From Amblyornis subalaris (Eukaryota; Chordata; Aves; Passeriformes; Ptilonorhynchidae): a stretch of 64,000 nt of DNA. The position numbers and the translations under genes were made by a program. Each line of letters begins with the position of its first letter. The stretch's first letter is position 1. Under the pieces are notes generated by a model. It was not told the DNA's origin and did not search any database. It worked only from the letters and a program-made list of their open reading frames with translations. Location of the stretch: NCBI GenBank assembly GCA_018881555.1, contig JACAXG010000009.1, positions 14,717,326-14,781,325 of the forward strand, given 5' to 3'. This document shows, piece by piece, positions 1 through 11,590 of the stretch.

Positions 1-213
1 TTTAGATTAGATATTAGGAAAAATTTCTTCACTAAAATAGTAGTCAGGCACTGCAACAGGCTGCCCAGGGAAGTGGTGGAATCATCATCCCTGGAAGTGT
101 TCAAAAGGCATGTGAATGTGGTACCTGGGGAAATGGTTTAGTGGTGAACATGGTGGTGCTGCATTAGTGTTTGGACTCAGTGATCTTAGAGGTCTTTTCT
201 AATCTTAATGAGT
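1..213 (+). mobile_element. CR1 LINE fragment, 3' end, cut by window edge
   Basis: The sequence reads like the 3' terminal part of an avian CR1 element in sense orientation: a block near 50-75 containing 'ggctgcccagggaagtggtg', then 'catccctggaagtgttcaaa' around 87-106, and near 180-205 the usual closing block around 'gatcttagaggtcttttc'. It lies in what should be the DCN intron that precedes the exon at 2376. The 5' part is outside the window. No coding capacity remains. Recognition is from memory of CR1 consensus sequences. Confidence 0.8.
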
Positions 214-2375
214 CTAAGCCCATAATAATTATGATGTTGAGCATAATGAGGTTTCTTTAAAAAAAAAAAAAAAAAGTGGAAATGGTCCAGCAAGGGATGT
301 TGGAGGAAAAAGTTGAAAAAGTATTTGAGTATTTTTTCAGTTCTTAGACATGTTTCTGAAGATGCTCTTCAATGATTTAGAACACCGGGACTAGTTCAAC
401 TAAAACACTGGAAAAATGTTACTTATTCAGTAATATAAAAGGAAGTAATATATCAAGTTTTGAAGCAAGAGTGATTTTTCAAATTCTTCCTCTTTTTTCC
501 TATGGGAATGGTGATGAAGCCCATATTCTTTCCAAACACTCTTAATCACCCTCTATTTTGCACACTAATATTGACTTACTCCATCTGTAAACATAGCCCC
601 AAGTGACTAAGAGTTTTTTTGTAAGACATTTAGAGGAGATGTAATTACATATAATTTCACTGGCATTTAGGACCACTTCTCTACAGACTCCTATACTTGC
701 AGTCTTTCCTTAAAAGACTGTGCAAAGGGATTACTTTTTCTTCAACAGGCCGATATGAAAGTCAGAACTGTTTTTTTTCATACTGGTCTCCCAGGTGTGA
801 CACATCTGCTTGACAACCTGCACATGTAGTGAGCACATATTTAGATATGTGTCAAACAACAATTTATAGCCCTCTGCCAAAATGTGGGGGTTTTTTTCCC
901 AATCCTTTTGACGACATTCATTATGAGTACCCATCATTGAAGCACTTTGCAAGCATTCTGTAGAACTTCAGACTGAATTGCCCTGTAGGATCCCATCCCA
1001 CAAACTTTCCTAAATCTTGGTATATTCTACTCAAGAGCAAGTTCATTCTAATAATTTTTTAATGAAAATTCTTCATTACCAAATTCTTGCAAGGAGATTG
1101 AATTCATTGACTGTGAATTCATTTCTGAGTGAAATAAATTCCTATTGATATCAGTGGGAGATCTCATTAAACTCTCCTTTGTCATTTAATAGTTTGAAAA
1201 CATTGCAATGTTTAAATGAGTACGACAAGACTATTTGCATTATATGTAATACTAGTTTATGTTTAGGAAACCTCTCTGCCATAAAGATCAAACAAAAATT
1301 TTCAGTTCTGTGATTTTATTATAGCTTCAGATCCTGACTTCTGAAATGGCATAAGCTGCAAAGAATTACAGGTTATTACATAACTGTGACAAAGGCATTC
1401 TTTAAAATTATTCATCCATAGCAAACTATTTTAGCACAAGGTTTCTTATCATCTATATTAATTTCTTTTATTGATTAAGCTATTAGTAAATCTCAGAGCA
1501 TTTTCCCCCTCAATATTAAAAACAAGGATTGCTTAAAGAAAAAAATAGAGCAAAGTAGATGAGCTAGGTTTAGTCTTTACAGAAATAATTTTCTCAAGTT
1601 ACAATACTCCTCGTGATGACAACTCNTGAAGTATTGTCACTGAATTCCTTCCTGAAACACAGAGCATTGTAACTTTGAGAGTCTTTTGAAAAATATCTGT
1701 AGTTTGGTAATTGCAAACCAAAATAGTATTAGCACAGAAATGCACAGATAGAACCAGATTGCTCAAATTGTACATGGATGTATAAAGCAGAAAAGATGAT
1801 TTTGTGATGAAAACTCTGGATTGTTAGGAGAAATCAGGAGAAATGTGTAAGTCTCACTTCTATGTCCTGCTAAAGAGATCCTTAAGTATGACTGAGCTCC
1901 TGTTTCCAGTATGTAACACAGCTCTAACTGCTTAAGTATCTTAGAAGGATGTGGTGAAGTTTTAAGCTTAACAGTTCGGGTAACATGGGTTATGTCGTTT
2001 GGCAAAAAATGTTACAGACAGTGCTCCTAAAGCCATAGAAGTAACACTTATTCATTGTTTCAGCTTTTAAAGAAAGATTGGTGCCTATAGAGGTACACAG
2101 TATGAATTTACAGCAGGATTAGTTATATAGCTTATGGAAGTATGCAGTATCATAAGCAGCAGTTGAATGATACAATGATAGTTATGATTGTTCACATCAG
2201 ATGTCAAATTTTATTTATTTATTTAAACTAGCTCTACCTAGCTCAGATAATTCTGAAAATTAGCATGGGCTGTTCTGCAACAGCAGTGTAGAGAAGCAAT
2301 CAACCCAAGAAAGACGGTTATGTGGGCAAGTTTAATGTTGTTTTCTTGGTTTTTATATTTTTTTTACTTTTTCAG
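214..2375 (+). other. DCN intron (3' part), no gene seen
   Basis: This AT-rich stretch lies between the CR1 fragment and the next decorin exon and ends in a polypyrimidine tract and AG acceptor at 2374-2375. I looked for the preceding decorin exon (a further LRR) and did not find it, so it probably lies left of the window. A poly-A run sits near 259-275 and there is one N at 1626. I see no other gene or structured RNA. Confidence 0.7.
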
Positions 2376-2514
2376 ATTGGGTCTCAGTTTCAACAGTATT
2401 TCTTCAGTTGAGAACGGCTCTCTTAACAATGTACCACATCTGAGAGAGCTACACTTGAACAACAATGAACTTGTCAGAGTACCTGGTGGGCTGGGTGATC
2501 ACAAATATATACAG
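2376..2514 (+). CDS. DCN: Decorin, penultimate coding exon (partial gene)
   Basis: This is a 139-bp internal exon of decorin, a secreted class I small leucine-rich proteoglycan that binds type I collagen fibrils and growth factors such as TGF-beta in the extracellular matrix. The first base completes a split lysine codon (phase 2 entry); the next 46 codons start [10 protein letters not shown] and include [19 protein letters not shown], matching the C-terminal LRRs of vertebrate decorin. The N of LHLNNNEL is the usual LRR asparagine. The acceptor is a T-rich tract plus AG at 2374-2375 and the donor is ACAG/GTAAAG at 2515. The reading frame passes intact into the next exon (phase 0 after Gln). 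Upstream exons, including signal peptide and the glycosaminoglycan attachment site, are outside the window. Asparagine 13 of the exon is followed by GS, a potential but unproven site context without a full sequon. Confidence 0.96.
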
Positions 2515-3600
2515 GTAAAGTTTAATCATACTGCCTCAGAGAGCAAGTTGAAAGATTCCTAATAGTATTTGTGTGTTTATTCAGTTGTGAACAGAAATGT
2601 GCACAGTATTTGTAACTTGATGCAAGTATCATAAACTTTTGCATTGCCATGGAAAAGTTGCATACAACAGGAGGACTCTTATTCTGATTTTTTTGTGAAG
2701 TAGGTTATGGAGGTGTATAGATCTGGAAGCGCACATTTGTCTTCTCTATATGTCTGAGGGGCTGCAACAGATACAGGATTATTTGTGTACTTTGGTTTCC
2801 TCTTTACTCAAAAATTACTTTCTAAGAACATTTCTTCTGTTGATTTTTTTTCCCCAATTCTTCTCAGTGACATTTTGCAACCTTTCCCAAGAACCTTTCT
2901 TTTGTTATCTCACAAAACAGTACCATCAGGAGGGCAAATAGACACACTAGGCATTTCACATCACCAGTATTTTTGAGGTCCTTGTGGCCAGATATCTAGA
3001 AATATTGCTCCTTGGGAGCAATTTAAATCCATCTAATTTAAATCTGGACTAAGATTTTACAGGAAAGAAAACTCCCAAAGAATGAAGACTCCCAAATGTA
3101 AATCACTCCTTGCATGTGGCTTGGGATTCTTCAGAAATGGTGAATCTGGAGCAAAATAATATTCATCAGCTATTTTAAATCATCATTAATGGTTACTTTG
3201 GCTCTGAGTCCTGTACAGTTGCACTCATGAGAATGGCAGCATTAGAGCTGGACCAACTAGCATCAAATATATTCTCTATATACAGCGTGTGCTTTTTAGC
3301 CACAGCGCTGTATTAATAATTTCACATCTTTGACTCCTCTTTTGGTTACAGTACAACCAACTGACAGTAACATTATTAAATTGCCTTGTACAGTTTCTGC
3401 ACTTTCTGTAGAGATTATTTCAAATGGGTGTACTCTAGGTATTTCAAAATAATTTCAAAAACAAGGATTTGTTTGGAAAAAGGATATATTGTTACTTTGT
3501 ATAATGTTGCAAAACACATACCAAGCATTTAATATGAAATCATTTCTCTTATTTGCCATGGTAGCTCTGTTTCTCACTTCAGTGTTTCTATGCTTTTCAG
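2515..3600 (+). other. DCN: DCN last intron, 1,086 bp
   Basis: The intron is bounded by GTAAAG at 2515 and by TATGCTTTTCAG ending at 3600. It is phase 0, between the Gln that ends one exon and the Val that opens the last. Nothing else recognisable was seen in it. Confidence 0.93.
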
Positions 3601-3795
3601 GTGGTCTATCTTCATAACAACAAAATTGCTTCCATTGGTATCAACGACTTTTGCCCTCTTGGCTACAACACCAAAAAGGCCAGCTATTCCGGCGTGAGCC
3701 TCTTCAGCAACCCTGTGCAGTACTGGGAAATCCAGCCCTCTGCTTTCCGATGTATCCATGAACGCTCTGCAGTACAGATTGGAAATTACAAATAG
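3601..3795 (+). CDS. DCN: Decorin, last coding exon with stop codon
   Basis: The final exon encodes 64 residues from [13 protein letters not shown] to the C terminus SAVQIGNYK, followed by TAG at 3793-3795. It carries the last LRR and the C-terminal capping region ('ear' repeat) of decorin. Two cysteines, residue 18 (DFCPLGYN) and residue 51 (AFRCIHER) of the exon, form the conserved C-terminal disulphide of SLRPs. The block around [20 protein letters not shown] is nearly invariant in vertebrate decorin, so the identification is firm and DCN is favoured over its close relative biglycan. The exon lies 1.1 kb after the previous one and is in frame with it. Confidence 0.97.
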   Translation: MVYLHNNKIASIGINDFCPLGYNTKKASYSGVSLFSNPVQYWEIQPSAFRCIHERSAVQIGNYK

Positions 3796-4362
3796 ATGTC
3801 TAAAGATGGGGTTCCGTTGTGTTCCAGCTAAAGTATCTGTTGTTATAGGCCTGTTCAAAAAATCGTTGCTAATAATTAATGCCAAATGCCAGAAACTTCA
3901 CTTTAATGTGGAGATGATCCATTGATGTAGAATAAACGAAACATTACAGATGTACAAGAGTGAGCATACCATCAAAAAGAATTGCCAACTGTGCTTTAAA
4001 CTGACTTATTTCAGCCTTCTTTTCCAGCATGCTTTCTGTGGCATTTTTCAGTTTGCTGAATGCTGCAGGTTTTCAGATTCCACTGTATATGAAATTAGGA
4101 GTAAATATTTTTCAAGTTATGATATAAAAAAAAAAAAAAAAGATAGTGATTGAGGTTATTTTTATAGCCACACACAGAGAAAAATAGTAGAGGGAAAAAG
4201 ACACTGAAATCATCTTGAGAAGGTGAGAATTACCTCCTTTAAATTTATTTCAAGCCCTGGAGGTTTAAAAATATCCACTATAAGATAATTCTGAATGTAC
4301 CTATTTAGCAGAGGCAAATAAAGTTGTTGCTAATGTCATTATTTTTTGAAAAATAAAATAAA
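3796..4362 (+). other. DCN: DCN 3' UTR (probable extent)
   Basis: This follows the decorin stop codon and runs to a cluster of canonical poly(A) signals at 4317-4322, 4352-4357 and 4357-4362. A first AATAAA is at 3931-3936 and a distal one at 4981-4986. An A-run interrupts it at about 4126-4141. Decorin is known for alternative polyadenylation in mammals; which site is used here cannot be told from sequence. Confidence 0.6.
4317..4362 (+). terminator. Candidate DCN poly(A) signal cluster
   Basis: Three AATAAA hexamers (4317, 4352 and 4357) lie within 46 bp, 520-570 nt after the decorin stop. They are the best-supported end of the transcript, with alternatives at 3931 and 4981. Confidence 0.5.
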
Positions 4363-6719
4363 TTCATATTGTACACATAGTTCTTTAAAGTTCGCCATTC
4401 TTCTAGAGCAATGCTATTCAGAATTAGCCTAACATCATCCTAATGAACAAAATATTGAGTAGTCTGCAGTAAAAAATGTGTAACCTACATCTGGAGCTCG
4501 ATGACTAAATTTCTCTAGTGCAAATCCCTCTCACCTTAGTCACAAGAACAATTTTATGACTTTACTGCCTTGCAGAGTATGGTATAACAGTTTAGTAGTT
4601 GTTATCAATCCATGTATTAATCTAAACAAAACCATAGCAGTTCACTGTTCACTTGTTCTGCATTGTACATTTGTCAGCATCCTTTACTGTTTTTGGTTTT
4701 TAAACAAAGGTATTAATTGTGAAGTAGAGATATGCAGGCTCCTCCATCTGATGAATTTGTGGAATTTAGACTATAAGTAAAACAATAAGTTTAGAATTAT
4801 ATGAAGTGAAATAACTGCAATTATGGACATTGCTGGGACATCATTTGTAGAAATATCTATGTAGAGTGATTTGGAGCCCTCTGTAAATTGGGATTCTTCA
4901 ACCCATACCAGTGGGTAGCAAGCACATCAAAGGTAGGCTGCACATTTCTACTGTCAATCTTCAAAGCTCAACATATACTCAATAAAAACATCACCTGAAA
5001 AGAATCTTCTGCAGACTCTTAATATTCCAAGATCAATCTTTCTAATTTGTAAAACTTATATGTCATTTATATTAAAGAATAATGTAATACAGGCAAACTC
5101 CAAAGTGTTTGTCTTTCTTTTTTTTTGTTTTTATAGCATAACATAGTGTGTCAGAACTTTAATTAAGTCCTGAAAATTGAACGTCTTTGGCATGATGGTA
5201 GCTAAAGTAAGAACAAGTTGTGTGAAATTCTTTTGCCTCAAGGAACTTTTTCATGCTTAACTCTCATAGGTATTTGTTTTGGACCAAACAAATATAGTCT
5301 TTTTATAGCTGTCATTTATTCAGTAGTAAATAATCGGAAACAATTATGACTCACTAAAGCCATTACACAGAAAAAGCATGTTTGCACTCTTCTTACCTAT
5401 CTTCTTCATATAGTAGCCAATGATTTCTCTGCTTTCCATCTGTTTTTCTTCTGGGTTTCACATTTTTAGTGTGTTCTTTTCAACTAAAACTGTATGATAC
5501 CTTTTTGTCACTGGAGGGAAAACCCTCCAGAAAATCAGCAGTTATATTTTTTTTCCTTTTGGTTCTTGGTTGGATATCTGCTATTGTACAGACAGAGAAT
5601 TCATGCAGAAAACTAAGCACTGGCATTTAGCTTGAAAAACTCCATGGTTACAGAGAGATTCACACAACAAATAATAACAATTACATAAAACTTCATATAA
5701 ACATATGCACCAACTTTCCACCAACTTTTCATTTCTCTATCCATAGTTTTAAAATCTCACGTACTAAGGCTTTTCTTTCAAATTAGAACAAACTTTAAGT
5801 CCAGAAGAAAATATCTGAGTCTGGTCCTTCTCTGTAATACCCAGGATATGTTTCCTGTCAAGCTTGCTGCTTGTTGCTAAAGCACAAGTTATTCCCCATA
5901 AAATAGACTCCCTGCTAACAACCTAGGGCTGCAAAGATAGTAGGACTTTCCTGATTCCCAGTCTTGCTCAATGAAACAGAATAAGTAAATCCTACAATAA
6001 GAGACATAAGCAAGATCATGACAAATTTGAAAGTTCAACACACTGTTGGTTTTCCATGAATTGTGCAGCCACACCAACGTTTGACTGACGGGATTCTATC
6101 CACACGCACCATCTGCAGAGACTTCAAAGCAGCGAGAAGCCCAATACTTTTAAAACTGCTTTTCATATAATACAGAACAGATGGCTCTTCCACTTAAAAA
6201 CAAAACAAGAGAGAAAAAAAAAGAAAAGAACAAGCACAAACAATCTATAAACTGTTGGGTGGAAAAAAATGAGAGAACTTAAGTAGAAAACTTGGGGGCC
6301 CAACTGTGCATCCTCAATTTCTTCATAAAGTATAAAGATGGTAAATGGTCACAAATGTTGGACTCAAACACATGAGGAATAATGTGTTTGCACCAGGAAA
6401 CAAACCCTTGTTTCCTGGTGTAGCCTAAAGCATCTGAACCCTTACCACAGGCAAGGGTGTGGCCATCTTTTAGGCTGGTTTCTCCTAAAGTGCACCAGGT
6501 TATGGACAGTCACCATACACACAGTTGCTGATGTATAAATGACATTCAATCTAATTTCATTTCCAGGAAAGGATCAGCTCTTAAATCCTAGGCATCAATG
6601 TGTTGCTCTCATTTCCAGTACTATGGATTTTTTTCACTTGCCTCCACAAACTGTTTCCAAAATCCTCTAAGCACAAGGTCTGGCAAGAGCCCTTTGGCCC
6701 ATAATTTGGTTTGGCTTTT
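4363..6719. other. DCN-LUM intergenic DNA, no gene seen
   Basis: AT-rich DNA downstream of decorin. It holds a distal AATAAA at 4981 that could extend the decorin transcript and a perfect 13-bp inverted repeat at 6391-6420, listed separately. I saw no coding sequence. Confidence 0.5.
6391..6420. repeat. Perfect 13-bp inverted repeat, 4-base loop
   Basis: The left arm 6391-6403 (caccaggaaacaa) and right arm 6408-6420 (ttgtttcctggtg) are exact reverse complements around the loop ACCC at 6404-6407. In RNA the stem could extend by three more pairs if G-U is allowed (6388-6390 with 6421-6423). It is too short for an ordinary miRNA precursor. Confidence 0.85.
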
Positions 6720-6741
6720 GGGGGGGGGGGGGGGGGGGGGG
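6720..6741 (+). repeat. 22-base G homopolymer
   Basis: An uninterrupted run of 22 G in intergenic DNA. Such a run can form a G-quadruplex, and its length is prone to sequencing or assembly error. Confidence 0.95.
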
Positions 6742-7972
6742 CTGCTAGTGAATCACTCTGTTATAATCTATTTCTGTTTATACTTGCTATTTTTTTAAAC
6801 AGATAGCATTTTCTGCCTCACACTCATATGTAAAAAATAGGAGAAAGATGACAAATTGTGTTTGTTTGAAGCAAGCGTTAACTTACTGCATCTCTAATAT
6901 CATATGCAAAATAACTAGGAAAGATTGCAGACTTTCGTATCCCACTACTACTCTGAAGTGCCACCTAGTGTCATTGAGTAACAAAGTTACTGTTAACTAG
7001 TGAAAACCAGAAGGACAGACGTTTTAGAGGCTTTACAAGAAGAGGGTGCACAAATTCACATACTCTGCTGTTTTGTTTTTCTAGTTTTATTAAGTCAGAG
7101 GTGCGGAGCTGTGAAATCAATAGTCTGTTTGTACATCCACAAGCAAATATGCTTGCTTTGAACAAGGATGAGTTTTTGCTCATTCTCTCTGTATGCACAC
7201 ATTGCTCTGAAGTCAGTTTTTCTTCAGAGGCTGGCCTACATCTGTGTATTTTTTTTTTTCAGAAGAGTTGGCCTAATTTAGTTGAAAGTAGTTCATTCAA
7301 TAAAAAGGAAAATAAATTAAAGAGTCATGTTAGTGGCAGAGCACTGAAGGGGAAACATGGGCTGTGAGATAGATGTTTGATATTATGTGCCTCATCTTCC
7401 AAATGAAATAGTGAAACTAAAAATAGTTGATAAATTTTAGCATAAAACATTATCTTAACAATGCTCCAGCAGCTCCATCTGCAAAAGAACAAAGTTTCTG
7501 TGGATGTCCTGAAAAGGCACAAAAACTGTTTAGCTGTTTGGATTACACTCAATACAAACACTCAAACAGCTAGACTCATCAATGGCTACATTTTAAGTGA
7601 CATAAACCAGGCTTTGGCCTCCTGCCCTGCTTCCTGCTCTGGAAGTTCAGGGCTATTAGTGTGCCATAAGTGCATAAGAGGATCAGTCTGGATACAGGCA
7701 CTACAGAAGGCTGTTTACCCTGCCTGTTAAACTCCACACTTTCCTTTCTGAGATATAAAGATGTGTTTTCTTCAAAACTGCTTTGTCAGGCAGCTCCCTT
7801 ACTCAGTGTGTACATTGTGCTGTTTGAAATCTTTGGAGATTACCTCTATGTGGGTGTCTTAAGTCACCAGACCAGAAGAATGTTAATGCTCTGTTTACTG
7901 CCTGCTTGAATTGGGATTTAAATCTCTGGGAGAAAGAATAGACAAAACTGTAAGAAATTGTGGTGTTTTAAT
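6742..7972. other. Intergenic DNA, no gene seen
   Basis: Only short open frames without recognisable similarity were seen on either strand. The composition is AT-rich like the surrounding DNA. Confidence 0.5.
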
Positions 7973-8002
7973 CATACATACATACACACACATATATATA
8001 TA
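7973..8002. repeat. CATA/CA/TA microsatellite
   Basis: A compound simple repeat: three CATA units, then CA dinucleotides, then TA dinucleotides. Confidence 0.9.
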
Positions 8003-8540
8003 ATTCACACATCTTTTTAGATTACAGCAGGGAACTAATAACAAAATTATAACAGTGTGATGAGAACCAGTGATGGTTGTATTTTTATATCCATGTGTAT
8101 GTCTGCAGCAAGAAACACAGTGAAGAAGCTTTTGAAAAGTAGCAATAATTGTAGGCCTTGCATCTGCAGACACCCACATGAGTAGCTCCAATATTCTCAG
8201 ACAGAGGAACTGAAAACTACAGATGGACATCAATTTTGAAGGAACATTACACAAAAGATGACATTCACTCTTTGAATACAAAAGGCTGCTTTTAAACAAA
8301 CAAACAAAAAACTGTCTAAACCACCTCCATCCAGAAAAGTTTCATCCCAAGAAATGTCCCAGGTACTGTCTTTGGCTCACACCCAGAAGGAGAGAAGAAT
8401 ACTTGGAAATTCTGATTTCTGGTGATAAATGGCATGATATTTTGTTTAGATGCACAAATATTAATTGATAGGTTGTATTGCTCCTACCTTTTTGGCAGAG
8501 TCGACAGTAGAATATGTACTGCTTTATTCTATATATTTCC
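8003..8540. other. Intergenic DNA before the CR1 element
   Basis: No gene was recognised. A 134-residue open frame on the minus strand overlaps the microsatellite and looks like chance. Confidence 0.5.
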
Positions 8541-9436
8541 TGGATGAAGAGATAGAATGTGCCCTGAGCAAGTTTGCTGATGATACAAAACTGGGGGAAG
8601 TTGGCTGATAGAGCTGATAGAGCTGAAGGCTGTGCTGCCATTCAGTGGGACCTGGACAGGCTGGAGAGTTGGGCAGAGAGAAACCTAATGAGTTTCAACA
8701 AGAGCAAGTGGAGGGTCCTGCACCTGGGGAGGAATAACCCCAAATACCAGCCCAGGTTGGGGGCTGCCCTGCTAGAGAACAGCTCTGCAAGAAAGGACCT
8801 CAGAGTCCTGGTGGATGACAAGCTGACCATGAGCCAGCAGTGCCCTTGCGGCCAGCAGGGACAATGGTCCCCGGGGTGCCTGGGGAAGAATGTGGCAGCA
8901 GTTCGAGGGAGGTGATCCTGACCTTCTACTCAGCTCTAGTGAGGCCACATCTGGAGTGCTGTGTCCATTTCTGGGCTCCTCAGGGCAAGAAAGACAAGGA
9001 GCTCTTGGCGAGTGTCCAGCAGAAGCCACAAAGGTGATGGGGGGTCTGAAGCATCTCTCTTACGAGGGAGCTGGGCCTGTTTAGTCTGGAGAAGAGAAGA
9101 CTGAGAGGGGATCTCTTTAACACCTATAAATATCTCAAAGGTAGCTGTCAAGAGGATAGTGCCAGACTCTTTTCAATGGTGCCCAGCAACAGGGTGAGGA
9201 GCAATGGCCATAAACTAAACCACCAGATGTTTCATCTCAACATGAGGAAGACCTTCTTTACATTGAGGGTGGCAGAGCACTGGAACAGGCCCCCCCAGGG
9301 AGGCTGTGGAATTTCCCTCTCTGGACACATTCAAAACCCACCTGGACGAGTTCCTGCACAACCTGCTTGAAGTTGCCTTGGCAAGGGGGTTGGACTGGAT
9401 GATCTCCAGAGGTCCCTTCCAACTGTCATTCTGTAT
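8541..9436 (+). mobile_element. CR1 LINE, 5'-truncated, RT C-terminal region to 3' end
   Basis: A 5'-truncated chicken-repeat-1 non-LTR retrotransposon. Translation from about 8547 gives EEIECALSKFADDTKLG, in which FADD (8573-8584) is the catalytic aspartate motif of CR1 reverse transcriptase. In-frame stops follow at 8606 and 8609, and the reading continues in another frame (8614 on) as WDLDRLESWAERNLMSFNKS and further CR1 ORF2 C-terminal sequence. The 3' end has the avian CR1 block 'ggtcccttcc' (9411-9420) followed by CATTCTGTAT. The element is broken by stops and frameshifts and cannot encode an active enzyme. A 10-bp unit, gctgatagag, is duplicated at 8604-8623. Confidence 0.93.
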
Positions 9437-10900
9437 AAATGACTACAACTCACAAAACTTTCTATATTCATATTTAACATGAAATCAAGCAAAATTTTTC
9501 CAACTTCTTATGTTATTATCTCAACAGCATTGAAGTATATAGTTTATGATAAATCCTACTTACACCTTTTATTCATTTTCAACTGATATATGAAAGTATA
9601 TGTTATATTTGAATAAAAAAGCCTTAAGGATTTTGTTGCTATTTTTGAAACTTCAGGTTTATAGAAGTTACATTATTGTTTCCAGATGAAAACTTTAATT
9701 GAGATAAATTAGGCTAGTCCTTCTCTACAGAGTAATTTTGGAAGTGTTCAAATTCCTATATAAAGGCATGGAAAATAGGGACCATGTGTCTGCTCTAAGC
9801 ACATGTTAGAAAGCCCTTTCAACAGAAAAACTCCAAGCCAATTAAAGCTAATCATGTAGCATTCTCCTGCTGAATCCTTTAATCTTTTAATTTCAAGGTA
9901 TTGAATCTTTGGAGGAATCAAAAGCTTGTAAAGAATAAATCAAATTCCAGAGTGTAGAAAAAAAACAAAATAAATTTAAAAATGCATAAAATAATCTTGA
10001 CATGAAAGACAGAATAATTCTAACTACTTCTTGGCTATGCTAGAAACTCTAGACAACTGAAATGCTTCAAAAGGCTTGTTCCCTTCTGAGAATAAACGTT
10101 CAGAGGTTTGTCCATACACATCATTCTAACATGGAAGGAAAATCTGGATACATTGCAATGAAGTCTTGAAACAAAGCACTGTCTTTGAAGTGTTGGCCGA
10201 CAGAGAGTGATTGAGAGATCCTAAACCTCAAGTGACTTAATATTCCATCATGCCATCACTAAAATGAAATGAAAAGATTAACCTTTGGGGTATTTTTTAT
10301 TTTTTCGATTCCTTACTTCTCATTTTCAGCACCACATTCTTTAAATACATGCCAATCATCTTTTTTTATATACAGGGGAGCCACTGCATGTGTAGATTAT
10401 AGGGAGATAGAGAAGATCATGTGAATTTCTCTGTAACAGATACAGACAATTAGATTGTTATGGAAAAACTTAAATAGATTAGCTCTTTACTGCTGCAAAA
10501 GGACTAAATTGTGAAGTTGTAATATTCCCTTTGAACTTTCTCATTAGAATTCTGACACACAGGATTGTTGTGTTCCCTACATCTTAGACAGTGGGAATGG
10601 TCTCACACTATGAAAAAAATACAACAGCACAAGGATTTTAGATTATTCTGCAGAGCTGAGAAAGAAATAGTGTTAACAGGAATTGGAGAAGACATGTCCC
10701 ATTTACCAAAGCTCTGTCTTACAAAGGAGGAAGCTGAGGATGCCTCCAGCCCCCCTACACCCTCCCTCACAGTTCAAGTGAGGAAGACAGGATAAAAGAG
10801 CTTTCTAGCCTCTTGGTTAGCTCATGGACAGCTTCTGGGCTGGTATGAGAGCATGTGAAGTAGTACATGAACTCAGTGAACCTCATGAGGATAGAATCCC
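9437..10900. other. Intergenic DNA between two CR1 fragments
   Basis: AT-rich DNA with no recognisable coding sequence. The last 200 bp or so become GC-richer and could be an older part of the next repeat, but I could not match it. Confidence 0.45.
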
Positions 10901-11590
10901 GGTATCAGTACAGATTGGGTCATGAATAGACCAAGATCAGTCCTGGGGAAAAGGATTTTGGGATACTGGTGGATGAAAAATTGAATATGAACCAGCCTAG
11001 AAGGTAAAATGTGTCCTGGGCTACATCAAAAGCATCATGGGCATCGCACCCAGGGAGGTGATTCTGCTGCTCTTCTCCACTCTCCTGAACCCCCTACCTG
11101 CAGCTATGCATACAGTGATGGGGTCCCCAGCACAAGAAAGAGCTGTTAGAGTGGGACTAGAGGAGAGCCACGAGAAGGGCCAGAGGGCTGAGACACCTCT
11201 CCTACAAAGAAATGCTGAGAGAATTGGCATTGTTCTGGGGAAAAAAAGGCTAAGGAGAGACATTATTGCAGCCTCTCACTATATAGAGGAGTCTTGCAAG
11301 AAAGACAGACTTTACCATGGCCTGTAGTGACAGGACAAGGCATAATGGTTTTAAACTGAAAGATGGTAGAATTAGGTTGGATATTTATTCCTAAAATTGA
11401 GGGTGGTGAGACAGTGGAACAGGTTGCTCAGAGAAGCTGTGGATGTCTCGTCATTGGCAGTGTTCAAGACCAGGTAGGACTGGGCTTTGTGCAAGCTGGC
11501 CTCGTGGAAGGTGTCCCTACTTATTGCAGGGAGGTTGGACTAGATGATCTTTAAAGGTCCCTTCCAGACCGAACCATTCTGTGATTCCAT
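10901..11590 (+). mobile_element. CR1 LINE fragment, 3' part
   Basis: A second 5'-truncated CR1 copy, sense orientation. It follows the CR1 consensus order: 'tatcagtacagattgggtca' at the start, 'tactggtggatgaaaaattg' near 10965, 'gtgattctgctgctcttctc' near 11058, 'ggggtccccagcacaagaa' near 11120, a 'gtgacaggacaagg' block near 11327, and the terminal 'ggtcccttcc' then ATTCTGTGATTCCAT. Many stops and small deletions show it is old. It represents a different, more diverged copy than the one at 8541. Confidence 0.88.

Noticed and set aside
3574..3885. 103-residue minus-strand frame over the last DCN exon
   Set aside because: Shadow of the decorin exon on the other strand.
7895..8299. 134-residue minus-strand open frame
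   Set aside because: It overlaps a microsatellite, has no recognisable domain, and no splice or promoter support.
8574..9370. Several open frames on both strands in the CR1 element
   Set aside because: The plus-strand frames are pieces of a broken CR1 ORF2; the minus-strand ones are shadows.
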